Assembly (NCBI RefSeq): GCF_030272615.1
Contig: NC_081406.1
Location: forward strand, 265,519,192-265,583,191
Direction: 5' to 3'
Origin: Cryptomeria japonica
Lineage: Eukaryota; Streptophyta; Pinopsida; Cupressales; Cupressaceae
Length of the DNA: 64,000 nucleotides
Position numbers and translations under genes: made by a program. Below are positions 10,991-22,554 of this stretch, one piece after another. The notes under the pieces were generated by a model. That model was not told where the DNA came from and ran no database searches. It worked only from the letters and a program-made list of their open reading frames with translations. Numbering within the stretch: position 1 is the first letter of the stretch; every line of letters begins with the position of its first letter.

Positions 10991-11990
10991 TAAATGTCAT
11001 CCCTTCACACATCTACTCCATAGAATATCCATTTCAAATGGGAAGAGAATTGTCAACAAGCATTATAGCAGTTAAAGGACCACCTAATGATGCCACCATT
11101 GCTATCACCACCATCTACAGACAGGCTATTATTATATATATCAGCTGCATCTAAGACCTTAGGAGTATTACTAGCACAACATAATGCAGAAGGCAAAGAA
11201 TGTGCAATATACTAAATCTCCACGACACCAATAGGGTATGAACTCAATTATACCCCTATTGAACGAGCCTGCCTTGCAATGATTTTAGTAGCAACCAAAT
11301 TGAGGCATTACCTACTGAAACACAAGATACAACTCATTTCCAAGATAGATCCACTCAAGTACATGCTCAGTAAAGCAGCACTAACGGGCCGCTTGGCAAA
11401 GTGAGTTATGCTCCTTAGAAAATTTGACATAGAGTGTGTGGACCGAAAAGAAATCAAAGGGCAGGTCATTGCAAATTAGTTGGCCGAAGCACCACTCATA
11501 GGAGACCATCTTCTCATCTCAATTTTTCCAGATGAGGAAATATTCACAGTCATGCCAACACAACAATGGAAGTTATATTTTGATGGGTCATATACTAGGC
11601 ATGGTTTAGGAGCTAGCATTCTCTTCATCACACCTCAAGGTGATAGCATTCCAAAATCATATAGTCTCAAATTCCCATGCACAAACAACATAGCTGAGTA
11701 TGAAGCCTCAATCACAGGACTAAGAATGATTGTACAATGGAACTTAAAGGAGCTACAGGTCTATGGCAATTCACATGGTAATCTAACATGTTGATGATGA
11801 ATACCAAAGTAAGGATGATAAGCTCATGCCTTACAAGAAAATGGTTGATAGCTTCAAAGAATTATTTACAAATATCACTTTTGAGCAGATTCCTCAAGAT
11901 CAAAATTGAGTTGAAGATGCAATGGCTACCATAGCCTCTCTCCTCAACCTTCCATAGAATTCAACATGCTACGAGTTCTTAGTCGAACAA
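10991..11990 (+). pseudogene. Element A dual RNase H: degenerate gypsy type then archaeal type (aRH)
   Basis: The gypsy RNase H remnant (about 11000-11480) reads LLLYISAASKTLGVLLAQ, where the usual first catalytic Asp is missing. It continues TPIERACLA to IDPLKYMLSKAALTGRLAK. From 11480 an open frame contains the aRH: LYFDGSYTRHGLGASILF (Asp), IAEYEASITGLR (Glu), then a frameshift near 11775. An extra aRH downstream of a dead gypsy RNase H is the mark of the Tat lineage. Stops at 11212-11214, 11402-11404 and 11477-11479. Confidence 0.85.
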
Positions 11991-13308
11991 CTTTTGATCC
12001 CCGCTTATGATATCCTGGAATCCAAGATGGTATGTCAACTCATTAGTCTTGATTCCCCATGATATGGTGAGTTTTAAACTTACCTATGTCACCAAATCCT
12101 TCCACCTAATCAATCAAACAACCAACACAAAACCTTCATACGCCAATCCGCTCGATACGCCATCATTGCTGAAACCCTATACCGACGAGGTCTCAATGGT
12201 ACTCTCCTCTGATGTTTAGAACAAGATGAGGTGACTACATCTTTAGAAGAAGTACATGAAGGTATCTGTGGCGCTCACTCAAGAAGCCCTTCATTGACTA
12301 AAAAGATCATGCGAGCATCATAATATTGGCCCTCCATGGAGAAAGAATCCTACTAATTTGTCAAAAATGCAAGAAGTGCCAAGTGCACAGATATTTGATA
12401 CATGCACCAGTGCAAGAAATGAAATCCATCACAACACCATGGCCCCTTTGTCAGTAGGGACTTGACCTTATGGGTAAAATCCATCCATCTTCATCCAATG
12501 GTCACAACTGCATAATTACCGCCACAGAATACTTCACTAAGTGGATCAAAATCATTCCACTTGCCCAAGTAACTAGCAAGAAAATCGCTTCATTTATCTT
12601 AAACTACATCATCTATCGGTATGGTGTACCCATGTCCATCATCATAGATAATGAGCTTCCTTTCAAAAATCAAGATGTCCGTGAACTCTATGAGAAGTTT
12701 CATATCCAACACCATTTCTCCACCCCATATTACCCACAAGGAAATGGTCAAGTAGAAGCCTCAAACAAGAACATATTGAGGATCCTCAAGAAGACAATCA
12801 GTGATGTCGATCATGATTGGCACATTTGTCTAAATCCTGCACTATGGGCATATCGAACTAGCCTTCAAACCCCTATAGGTGCAACCCCATACTCACTTGT
12901 ATATGGAGCAGAGGCAATCATTCCTATTGAGGTTGAATTACCATCCCTATGGGTTTCCTTGCATAATTTGATTAGTGATGAAGAGTACTGAGTCTCCCGT
13001 CTTCAGGACTTGGAACTGCTTGATGAAAAGAGATAAGCTGCCTAGAATCACCTAAAATCATATCAACAACGCATAAGAAAAAGCTACAAATATAGGGTCA
13101 AACATCGCATATTTGAGATCTAGTTCTTAGATAGAATTCTTGAAATCAACCCAATAGAGAACACCAGGGAAAATTTGAATCTAATTGGCTAGGTCCATAT
13201 GTCATCGCTACCATCTTCGAGTCTGAGGCATATCAGTTAGAAACTTCAGAAGGGGAACCCCTAGCATATGCAATCAACAACATGCATCTCAAAAAGTTCC
13301 ATACATAA
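11991..13308 (+). pseudogene. Element A integrase
   Basis: The zinc-binding part is frameshifted (EEVHEGICGAHSRS, then YWPSMEKE around 12245-12360, then a cysteine-containing KKCQVH in another frame). An open frame from 12470 to 12991 covers the catalytic core: TEYFTKW, MSIIIDNELPFKNQDV, YYPQGNGQVEASNKN. The D, D and E catalytic residues all survive. The C-terminal GPY-like region (WLGPYVIA) is at about 13185-13215. Stops at 12356, 12989 and 13034. Integrase would insert the cDNA. Confidence 0.87.
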
Positions 13309-13435
13309 GTTGTGCAGAGTATCAGGCTTGAAAAATCTCAAAAATACCAAAAAAAAATCAGAAAAAGTCTTTAAAAAAAGGTACAAAAGAATGAAAAAAT
13401 CAAGAAAATAGTAAAGAAAAAACATTCATCCAAAT

Positions 13436-13456
13436 GGTGAAAACCACTTCGGTGGT
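13436..13456 (+). other. GAAA/UUCG hairpin module in element A 3' UTR
   Basis: GGTGAAAACCACTTCGGTGG starts about 128 bases after the pol end. In RNA, CCAC-UUCG-GUGG (13444-13455) is a perfect cUUCGg tetraloop hairpin. The overlapping GGU-GAAA-ACC (13436-13445) could form a GNRA-type hairpin instead. The same 20 bases occur in element E at 48716-48735. A second GGTGAAAACC follows at about 13475-13484. Confidence 0.6.
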
Positions 13457-15209
13457 GCCTTGGATAAGTACAATGGTGAAAACCTGGCAAACAGGCGCCA
13501 TTCGTAAAGGCTATGGCTCCATTGTCTTTCAAATTTTTTGTGATCCCATCCATGCATCCGCTCATACATCATATCTATCATGACTTGTTATTGATCTACA
13601 AACAAGGTTATTGCCTCATATATATCGCATCATGCTTTGACACTGACACCTAACTGGGGGCAAATTTTGTAACCTAATGATGGGAGTGGATTATAAATAT
13701 TGGTGATTCGCCAAGTTACTCATTCAAAAAATGTCCTGAAATAATCCAAAAACATTCAAAAAGAGCAAAAAATTCAAAAAATATCTTGAAACAATCCAAA
13801 AAATATTCAAAACAAACAATAAAACTCAAAAACATGAGAAAACATCAAAATCAATCAAAAAAATTGCAATACACTTGTACATAAAAATCCAGTCAGACGC
13901 AAAATAACATTTTGAGCTAGATACAAGATGCCCAACTATCAAATCAACAAACAAGCAAACATTTGAGCAACACATACATGAGACCGTCTTAAACAAGGAT
14001 ACATCCTTCCTTCAAAACAAGACATGGTGACATCTCTTTGACAAGAAGATTTTATTTGGTTGATAAGCATTTGGTCAGATTACTTTTTTTTATATCAGGT
14101 TCCTATGCTGCTCCAGGATATCCATAAATGATTAGAGTGGCTAGGATGTTTCCTGATATCTTTTTCTTATCTTTGTTTTATGTTTGTGGATTGTTCCAAT
14201 GAAGTTCTAGGGCATGTACTAATGGTGTCTATGTGGGAAGTTCACTAAGCTACGAGATCCTATGCAAAAATACAAGTCATGGATCACTATGGCTTATTGA
14301 CTACAGTGTATACCTTGACCATGTGTATATGACCCAGAATGGAGGGGAATTTTTCCTTGTCTGCGATGTTTGTTTACAGGTGTAACGCTCAACCTTGGTT
14401 TCGATGGTCCAGATCATTACCAAATAAGCCCAATGATGAAATAAATCACTCTAAAAAGCACAAGATCCATCCATTTCATTTCATTTGAACATATCCTATT
14501 GTTGCATTTCATCCATCCATAACTTCATCACTACATATCATTCATACATAGTCATGAAAATGGATAACTCTATTTTGATACTCTTCCATAGGAATGGGTA
14601 CTAGGTCCTCCATACCTTCTATCTAATATTGACTCCCACCCTCATCCTCCCTAGCCAGGTCATCATCATAATTATACCCTGCATCATTTCCCATCAAAAT
14701 CGATTAAGCCAAGTACTATAAATCAAGGTCACATCTAGGTCATCCTATAGGCAAAATAGGTTATTGTGTTAGCCATTTTACCCCAACTGTTAATTGGTCA
14801 GCCTATCAACCATAGTCTAAATTGACAATTACATCAATTGTCTAAGTCTCGATGAGTAATTTGCCTCAAATACCTTGACTTCATTAGGCAATTGCATCAA
14901 TTGTCCAAGTCTCAACAGGTCAATTTGGTTCAATTACTCAGATGTTATCTTGCCCGAGTGAACAACTGACATTAACTATCACGCTTTGACAAAAATAGGG
15001 GCGATTCAACTAATTACCTAGACTGCCCAACACAATATTGATCAATTGAACAACATTAATTAGAAGTAACACAATACCGCCTTTGAATCATATCTCTTGC
15101 ATGACCTAAGGGTACTTACCAACTTCCCATTATTCTCTACTACTCGCCATTCACCCTCATTCATTCTAGCATCCTCAATTCTACCATGCCTCATTTTAAA
15201 TTTTTTTTT

Positions 15210-15260
15210 GAGAGATTGCCCAAATTTTCAAAATTTTGTCCCATCTCTCGAGGGGGCATA
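15210..15260 (+). other. Stem-loop with GGGGGCATA box, element A
   Basis: GAGAGATTG (15210-15218) can pair with ATCTCTC (15243-15249); directly after the right arm follows GAGGGGGCATA. Elements E (53282-53339) and D (54816-54864) have an equivalent stem-loop and G-run followed by CATA, although D's arms have a different sequence. It lies about 90 bases before the polypurine tract. Confidence 0.55.
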
Positions 15261-15345
15261 CCTAACTACCAACCTAGCCCATGTTGGGGCATGTACCATG
15301 TTGACTTGTTTTTCTTTGAAATGATACAATAAACCACACCGTCTC

Positions 15346-15358
15346 AAAGAGGGGAAAA
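15346..15358 (+). other. Polypurine tract of element A
   Basis: AAAGAGGGGAAAA immediately precedes the LTR start TGTAGACACCC. Element E has AAAGAGGGGCAAAA at the same place. Confidence 0.85.
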
Positions 15359-17608
15359 TGTAGACACCCAAATCTGTCCACTTAATCAAATGAATACTTA
15401 GCATTTATTTGATTATTTAACCATCATTCAACAATTAATTAAATTAATATTTAATTAATTCACCCGAACCCTCTTCTCCTATTAATTAAATAAACTATTG
15501 AATAATTTATTTAATTTAATTCATTTAGCCAAATTCTAGCTTTAAATTAAATAAATTATATTTATTTGATTAAATCCCCTTTTCACATTTAATTTAATCT
15601 ACATTTAATTAAATACCCTCTTCACATTTAAATAAATCAATATTTATTTAAATATCTATCTAAATGCAAGTTGCACCAATAATTGAAATAAATGAATTTT
15701 ATTTCAATTAAAATCCTAAAAGTCCTTCCCACTTGCATTTTCCTACAAACCCACTTGCATGCTTAAAGCTCTTCTAGATTATTCTAATCACTTCCTATTT
15801 GCCTAATTACCCCTTAAACAATTGCACATTCCTTAAGAAAAGGGTCACTTCTCGAAATCCCCCAAAGTCTTCATAAACCATTAAAAGCTTTATGTCTTCA
15901 AGAAGTTAACCTCTAAAGTCTTCAATAACCATTAATGGTTAACTCAAACTCAACCCTTGGTTAGAGACTTTCTCTCTAACTTAACCATCCTTTTAACTCA
16001 TGGATCTCTTCAAGCATTCATTGCTTTGACCATAGTTATCCTTTAACCCTTGCACAAGAGTTTATCCCTTGGATAAAAGGAGTATCCATTAACTCAACCT
16101 TAACCATGTTGGTATTTTGGTATGGTTTTGTCATTGATGTCAACACCTACTAAACTCTGGCACTTTGGAGAATCGACAATGTTCATCGGCAAGCAAGTGA
16201 CTTATGCACAATCACCAGTATCTTGTACACCGATAGGATATGATGTTCACCGGCACTTGGAATGGCATGGAAAACACCTGGTTATGTCGAAGACATCATT
16301 TGGACACCATGTCTTGGAAATGTGCTCATTGGCATATTTGTGTTTGCATATTTGTTGTTACCAGCAAATAGGTCCAGGTTATGCACCGACAAGTTTACCT
16401 TTTCCAGATCAACACGACACGCTATGGAGATGTTTTATTATTGTTTTAAATGCATCAAGCCGGCATGTTGAATCAGTTATTGCATCAGATATTGTTTTAT
16501 TTGTAAATTGATTTTATTGTAATATCCTTTAGGGCTGACCTACTAAAATTGGTCTTAGGTTATGATATAATGTAAGATCTTATTTGTGAGATCGAATGAG
16601 AAATACAGAAAAAGGAATTGTGAGAAGGTATATGTGAGAATAAGCAGAGCTATACATGCAGACATCATTTGAAGGTTGAAGAAGGGTTTTTGTGAAGACA
16701 ATCAGAACTACACTGGTACTGAATCCAGCATAGAAAGATGCTAATTTGAGTAGTACATCCTTATTGGATTTAACCATCCAATTGTAGTCAGTGTGACTCC
16801 TATTTGTGTTTTAGCAGTGAGCTCTAGGCGCTTGGCCTTTCTGCATGTGCAGACCCCATTTGTATACACATACTATCTGTAGTAGTATCATCTGATTTGG
16901 GTAAGGTTTCCCACCGTGGTTTTTCCCCTTACAGGGTTTTCATGTACAAATATTGGTGTTATGTGTTGTGGATGTTATTGTCTTTCTGTTTCATGCATTA
17001 ATCTTTACCGGTATTGCAATTAACTGATAAAACTGTCTACCGGCATAAAAGACTGGTTTACCGATATTAAGCATTAAAGTTGGTTAAGTTATTTTTGGTT
17101 TGAATTTATTTGACAACTGATTCACCCCCCCCCCTCTCAGTTGTCTCCGGGACCTAACAAACCAAACCCCCTAGGGTAGCCATCATGTCCTCTCAGGCAT
17201 TGAATGCCTCTTCTCTCTCCTCTCAAGCCTTCTTATTTTGACACTTATCAACATAGGATTGGTTTGAAAGTGTACATGGATTGAGGATCATTCAATCCTA
17301 GCCCTTGTTAAGATAAATCCATTTCAACCCTTCATTTTCCCATTTCCTCTATAAATAGGGCTCATTCCTTCATTATTGAGGATACACACACATAGGAGTT
17401 ATGCATGCATTATCATTGTTACTTAGAATTTGAGTGTTTTGTAGGAAGCCCTTTGTATTATTCTTTAGTTCTTCCACTAGTTGGAATTTCTATTTATCAT
17501 CTAATACTTCATTTACATCCTCATTCAACACTTGACACAATCAACCATCTCCCATCCTCAATTTGACATCCCTTTTGTGTTAGGTGCTCAAACTGAGGGC
17601 ATACATCA
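15359..17608 (+). repeat. 3' LTR of element A, interrupted by a solo Copia-type LTR
   Basis: Starts TGTAGACACCC right after the polypurine tract. The first 300 bases carry AT-rich palindromes (TTAATTAAATTAATATTTAATTAA type) like those of the E family. A TATA box TATAAATA lies at 17350-17357, after the insertion 16107-17159. The right boundary is uncertain; I placed it at a CA at 17608. Without the insertion the LTR is about 1.2 kb. Confidence 0.7.
16107..17159 (+). repeat. Solo Copia-type LTR in the 3' LTR of element A
   Basis: A 1,053-bp sequence TGTTGGTATTTTGG ... GACCTAACA with perfect TSDs AACCA (16102-16106 and 17160-17164). Same family as the reverse solo LTR at 591-1651. The shared Copia LTR module (CCCACCGTGG to CATGTACAAA) is at 16910-16950 and a pyrimidine run with nine or more C at about 17126. 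Confidence 0.93.
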
Positions 17609-18094
17609 AATAGCAGCAGGATCTTAGATAGGAGGAGGACAAGGAAGAGCCATTGCATAGGGAGCATCATGAGGAAGTTCATTTTATTTTGTTTATTTCC
17701 TAATTAGCTTCTTATTTACTAATCTTTCTTGATATGTTTTTAAATGGTTTGAGTTCATTATGTTTGGGGTTGAGCATGTTATTTAGATGAACTCATATTG
17801 GTTTTCCACTAATCCCCGTTTTCATGACCTCAAAGTTAATTTTGGATTTATATGTCCGATTTGGATTTAGGGAGGGGTTGACAATCATATAGGTGCATAT
17901 CAGACTTATAAGTCTAAAATACACTTATGCAAAACACAAAGGAAAGAAGAAGGATCTCTGGTACGAATCTAGGGTATAACCCCAATTTACATGTAAGGAA
18001 GAAAGATGGTGCAAGTTGGAGTTACAACTCCGGTTTGCACTAACAGTAAGCACTTGTAAAAATGGAAAAGGAAAATGGTGTAGGTTAGGGTTAT
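17609..18094. other. Unassigned stretch between elements A and B
   Basis: About 490 bases with no open frame that looks like a gene and no match that I could see elsewhere in the window. It may be the rest of the element A LTR or flanking DNA. Confidence 0.4.
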
Positions 18095-18514
18095 TGTTGT
18101 CACAAAAGTTTACACACTTGGTGATCAGGCTTGATTGCCAACCTTGTGAAACATGGAAACAACCTCTCAAGTGTGGGACTTGGAGAAGTGAGGTTGAGCC
18201 TCTAGAGAAGGCCAACTTCCTTTCCAATATGTGCAGGTGTTGGACCAACCCAACACAAATAATATAACACTATTGATTTCTGACATGAAAAAGGGAGAGA
18301 GAGAAGGGTTGCAAGAAAGAAGGGAAATAAAGCTTGCACGTAGACTGAAAGTTGATCTACCCCCACTTGTAACTGCACAAAATATCAACAAAACTACCCA
18401 AAGATACACTAATTCCTATCTAAGTCTATCTTTCTAAGATTGAGTCAAAGTTGGAATTCTTAACAATGACAGAGCAAAAAACAATGTTCTCAGATTCCAC
18501 TCTAATAGGGATCA
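18095..18514 (-). repeat. Partial LTR-like copy at the left end of element B
   Basis: About 420 bases clearly homologous to 58491-58920, for example TTGGTGATCAGGCTTGAT, GAAACATGGAAACAACCTCT and GTTGATCTACCCCC. At the right end of B this sequence is the U5 side of the 5' LTR, next to the primer site. Here it ends at TGTTGTCAC (18095), as expected for the outer end of a 3' LTR on the minus strand. Beyond 18514 homology to the right LTR stops, so the U3 part does not match. See findings. Confidence 0.7.
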
Positions 18515-20244
18515 CTAGTATTACAAATGCTAATAAAGCAAGAAAAGATGCATTCACACAAATAGGTAAAGAAGATACACAATTTGTATAAAATGAAACT
18601 AGGTAAGGCAAGAAAATTTTATTGATGAGAGGCAAGGTGGGTTTACAGTTGCAAAAATCATAGATTACTGTCAAATAAAAAAGGGCGAAGATCTTGTAAA
18701 CAGGTTACAAAATTTCAGGCATAACTAAGATGGTTACAACTGATGAAAACCCTAACCCTAACTAGGGTTAGGTTACAAAATGTCTGAGAGGGGAGAAAAT
18801 CAGATTGATAGATCTGATAACATGCTGGAACACCCTCTGGAAGATGTCCTTCAACCTAAAAAAGAGAAAAACCACTCCTTGGTGAAGTAATCCCTATAGA
18901 TAAGCATGGCCGAGCACACTTGCAAAGACAAAAGTTTATGTATCGCATTGAAAAGGCATGGTGGCATCTAAAATCAACCTCTAGGGGTCACCTCTAGAGT
19001 TATGGCGTTAAAATCCAATGGTTGGAGCAAGTTTGAATCTGAAATGGGTGTTAATTGAGTACATAACATCCTCGACCATCGGGTCGACAACCACCCTCTT
19101 GCAGAGCATTCAAAACCCAATGACCACATCAAATTCAAACATCCTCCTTTGATTTGAGAGATTCATGCGAAGATTGATGTGCGAGATCTCACCATGTAGG
19201 CATCTAGCAGGCCCAATAGAAGATTAAAATATGGCCGTCGGATCGGGCCTTTATGAGAATCTGACGACCATAGATGTCCGTCGTGGAACCCCAGGTCCAC
19301 GTCTCACTGGTTGTGTTTGACCACCAACTACACTAAGTTATTATCCTATGGCATCACTATGGGTCTACTTCGCTTAGCTTATCTCGTGACCCTCCACTAC
19401 CTGTTCATCCTCGTGGGATAATCCATCCTTGCTTCTGCCTTTTTTTCCTTATCCCGTGATATCCTCTGTCTTTATTTTTTATCATCACGGGATAAGCGTC
19501 TCTTTGTTTTATCTTCCTTGTTTCTTATCCTGCGACCCTCCTTGAGACTTCTCTTTAACCCACGCGATAAGGTAAAAATTACTTGGCTTAGTTAACCTCT
19601 TATCCCGCGGACTATCGTTGATGTCCTTATAACCTCATAGGATAAGCATTCATTTTTTCTTCAGACAATTCCTTATCCTCTGTGTTGCTGATGTTGCCTT
19701 TGAAACCTCATGGGATAAGAAAAATCCCCCCTTTTCTCCTTTTTGATCTCATCTCATGCGACCACATGACTGCTTCTAATGTGCTGCAAGATAAGGGAAA
19801 ATACCACCCGCTTCATTAACTTCCCTTCCCATAGGAAATTGTCGATGACTTTATAATTTCATGGGATAAGCATAATTCTTATCATTATTTCTTATCCCCC
19901 GGGACCTTTGTTGCATTTGTTTCACCTTGAAAGATAAGAGGAGAACCCTTTCTTTGACTTCCTTATCCTACGGGACCTTACCTCACATGGTCAGAACCTG
20001 CTAAGATTGGCACAAAAATTGACAATATTTATGGTGACTCAGAGGAGGTGCAAGCCTGCTTGGCACATTGATCAGTAGCCCTAAAGTCCATTGGGCACAA
20101 ATTCAAAACCTGAAAGAAAAAGATAATATTTGCTCATGCAAAAGTTAAAAACTTTGTCATTTTGGAGAATATCCTATGCGCGTGCACTTGTCAGAAAGTA
20201 GAACATAAATTATAGTATTTACAACAGAACTGCAACATCAACCC
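18515..20244. other. Non-coding region left of the element B integrase
   Basis: No credible gene. It contains a head-to-head telomere-like stretch (CCCTAACCCTAACTAGGGTT, about 18750-18769) and, at 19378-19976, an array of imperfect hairpins with TTATCCC. By position it should be the 3' UTR and U3 of element B on the minus strand, but no polypurine tract or LTR start could be fixed. Confidence 0.45.
19378..19976. repeat. Array of alternating CTTATCCCG / CGGGATAAG hairpin arms
   Basis: About eight copies of CTTATCCCGYG and about eight of the reverse complement CRCGGGATAAG alternate every 30-50 bases. The clearest pair is CTTATCCCGTGAT (19448-19460) with ATCACGGGATAAG (19485-19497), 13 bases fully complementary. 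Others start near 19410, 19523, 19557, 19598, 19633, 19671, 19705, 19858, 19890 and 19960. Each pair could fold as a hairpin in DNA or RNA. The unit is not seen elsewhere in the window. Confidence 0.7.
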
Positions 20245-21351
20245 CTAAGAGCATACTTTAAGGTGAATCCCATTCAATGCAATGGAGAGATCCTCTCCAT
20301 TCAACCTGGCTAACCTAAAAGCATTATCATCCTTGCAGCCTGTAATCACATACGGACCACTCCATATTGCATCAAATTTTGAGTGCCTCCCAGGTTTTGC
20401 TCTATCAACATCTTGTTTTAGGATGAAATCTCTAACTTGGAAGGTCCTCAACTTGGCCCTCTTGTCAAAGTATCTCTTTACTTGTCCCTGATGAACATCT
20501 AAAGTCTACTTGGACTTCTCTCTGACCTCTTCAAGCTCTACAATTTTAGCATACCTTACTGACAAGGCATCATCTTCCAGGGGTTGCAACTGATGTACCA
20601 GGTCCAAGGATATCAACTCAAGGGATAAGGGGAGCCTATCCTCCCTCCCATATACTAGCATGAAAGTAGAATTACCCAATGCTCTCTTGGGAGTAATCTT
20701 ATCAGCCTAGAGGGTTGTTCCCAACTTGAGGTACCATGACCTCTGATTGTCCTCAAGAGTCCTTATGATGATTCTGATTAGATTCTTGTTGGAGGACGCG
20801 GCCAAGCCATTACCTTGAGGAAAATAATTTGATGATGTTTTTAGGAACGCATCATGATGGACTGCCCATAGACTGATTTGAGATCCCACAAATGCCTTGG
20901 CATTATCTGATATGATGGTGGAAGGGGCTCCAAATCTAGTTGCATCCGTCAAAGCAACAACCTCTGTCCATCTTGTGAAATAGTGAGTGGCAGCCAAAAT
21001 CCATTTGTGGCCTACAATTGACATTGGATTGATGGGGCCAATGAAATCAAGCCCCCATTGTGCAAAGGGTTGATCAATTGAAATGGGATGAAGAGGAAGG
21101 GAAACTAACCCTTGCTTACCTACAAAAAGTGCATATTCTTTGCACTATCTAACCTATTTGTGAGCATCATTGAATAGAGAAGGCCAATAATATCTCACTC
21201 TCATGATCTTCATAGCTATAGTTCTTGCTGAGAAATGGCCACCAGAGGGCCCATTATGAAATTCCTCTAACATCCTGTTGGTCTGATCTCCATGGATGCA
21301 CCTTAGCAAGACACCATCCAGGATTCTTTTGAATAATATACCATCCACTAA
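20245..21351 (-). pseudogene. Element B integrase
   Basis: On the minus strand: zinc-binding part (LEEFHNGPSGGHFSARTIAMK, YYWPSLFNDAHK) at about 21290-21154. The core has LDFIGP near 21055, TRWTEVVALTDA, then IISDNAKAF (second Asp). The expected catalytic Glu is replaced: YFPQGNGLAASSNKN, where related integrases have GxxE-S/A-SNK. The C-terminal part at 20451-20245 has the GPY motif (WSGPYVITG) and ends HLKVCS. Stops between 20707 and 20451. The enzyme would be dead even without the stops. Confidence 0.85.
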
Positions 21352-21356
21352 GGCAT

Positions 21357-22483
21357 TGTTGGTTTGATGATGATTGTAATGGATGACTTCATGTGTTGTC
21401 ATTGATGGCACATGTATATATACACATATGTTCACATTGTCATATTCATCGTAACTAAGACAAACCGGTATTACTCCTAAGTCTTTGTATTGCAAAACCG
21501 GTATTATATGTATAGTTAAGTTCAAATAGTTTAGAGGGTGTCTAACCAGTATATGTAGACAACCGGTATATACAGGAATGGCTTGACACCAGCTTGGAGA
21601 TTCAACAAAGATCATCAAAGAAGCAAATGAAGGAAAACTAGTCTATAAGTTGGAAGAGGTTAACTCTTAACCGAAATTGATGTTCCAATCAGTTTCACTG
21701 ATTGTGTGATGAGTTATCATCGGTCATGATGAGTTATCCCTAACCGACAGATTTGGCGGCAATCTGTGATGAGTTATACTAGATTGTTCAGATACACTAC
21801 ACATAGAAAATTGTGATATGACTCCTGAGCCGACATGAAATCTAATGTCTATATAATGATATTATGATGAACTATTTTTTATGATGTCAGATAGAAGTGT
21901 TGAGTTGTTGAAGGCATTGCAGAGTATGTCGGTGATGTAGTTTTGAGTGAGCAGAAGAAGATCTATTCAAGCAAATTGTGCTACTTCTAGATCACACCAC
22001 TTGTTGTTCTCTAACAATTACAATAGTCAAATCCCCTAACCGGGTAAGCTCTAACAAACTTTTGTTACAAATCCTCTAACCAGGTGATCCATTAGTTTGC
22101 GTTTGAAATCCTCTATCGAGGTTACTCCTAGAAGGGTACTACCTTTAACAGGGTATAGCTCCTAATAGAGCTTTGGGATCTTTAATAGGATTCGCTCCTA
22201 GCAGAGCACTTTTTTAGACCTTAACTGGTCGGTTACCTATTACTGGAGATAGTTAACTTGTGAGTCCCATCTCACTGTGGTTTTTCTCAGTTGGGTTTTC
22301 CATGTATAAACAATTTTTTTATGGTGGATTTTTTACTTGTTGTAGATGCTTTAATATCATTTTGGATTGCATGCATAATATTTAGTAAACTGATTAAGTA
22401 TCTTTTCCATTCTATGTTTCAAGTGGTACTGTTTTTGCTTGCACTAATTCACCCCTCACTCTCAGTGCTTTATAAGTCTATCA
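21357..22483 (+). repeat. 5' LTR of element C
   Basis: Starts TGTTGGTTTGATGATG and ends AAGTCTATCA. TATA-like TATATAAT at 21850-21857. Close to its end it has the Copia LTR module in altered form (CTCACTGTGGTTTTT, then CCATGTATAAA at about 22299-22309). Confidence 0.92.
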
Positions 22484-22485
22484 AT

Positions 22486-22497
22486 TGGTATCAGAGC
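22486..22497 (+). other. Primer binding site of element C (initiator Met tRNA type)
   Basis: TGGTATCAGAGC, two bases after the 5' LTR, identical to the Copia-1 site at 3040-3051. Confidence 0.92.
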
Positions 22498-22554
22498 CAA
22501 ACTTCCTTAAGGTTTAATCGCTTGGAAGGAAACCCTAAAGCCACCATAGGGGAT

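Larger units (their letters stand above)
13309..15358 (+). other. Element A 3' untranslated region
   Basis: About 2 kb without a credible gene. It starts with A-rich sequence and a module shared with element E (13436-13520). At 13730-13830 there are imperfect repeats of the type TTGAAACAATCCAAAAA. Toward the end it carries a stem-loop plus GGGGGCATA box (15210-15260) and the inverted pair CTTTGA and TCAAAG (about 15315-15350) overlapping the polypurine tract. Unlike element E it has no antisense PMD gene: the region is less than half as long as in E and no PMD motif is visible. Confidence 0.7.
1..17608 (+). mobile_element. Element A: left-truncated Ty3/gypsy (Tat-type) LTR retrotransposon
   Basis: The element enters the window already inside its polyprotein gene. 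It continues through G-patch linker, RT, RNase H, aRH and integrase remnants to a polypurine tract at 15346-15358 and a 3' LTR starting at 15359. Order and sequence parallel the much better preserved element E, which is how fragments at 1-590, 1652-1832 and 9577-13308 are recognised as one gene. Three later insertions break it: solo LTR 591-1651, Copia element 1833-9576 and solo LTR 16107-17159, each with a TSD. Many stops and frameshifts make it old. The right end near 17608 is a guess from a CA dinucleotide; no TSD can be checked because the left end is outside the window. Confidence 0.85.

Noticed and set aside
21154-21618. 154-codon minus-strand frame as one gene
   Set aside because: Only the part up to 21351 is element B integrase; the rest is antisense through the element C LTR.
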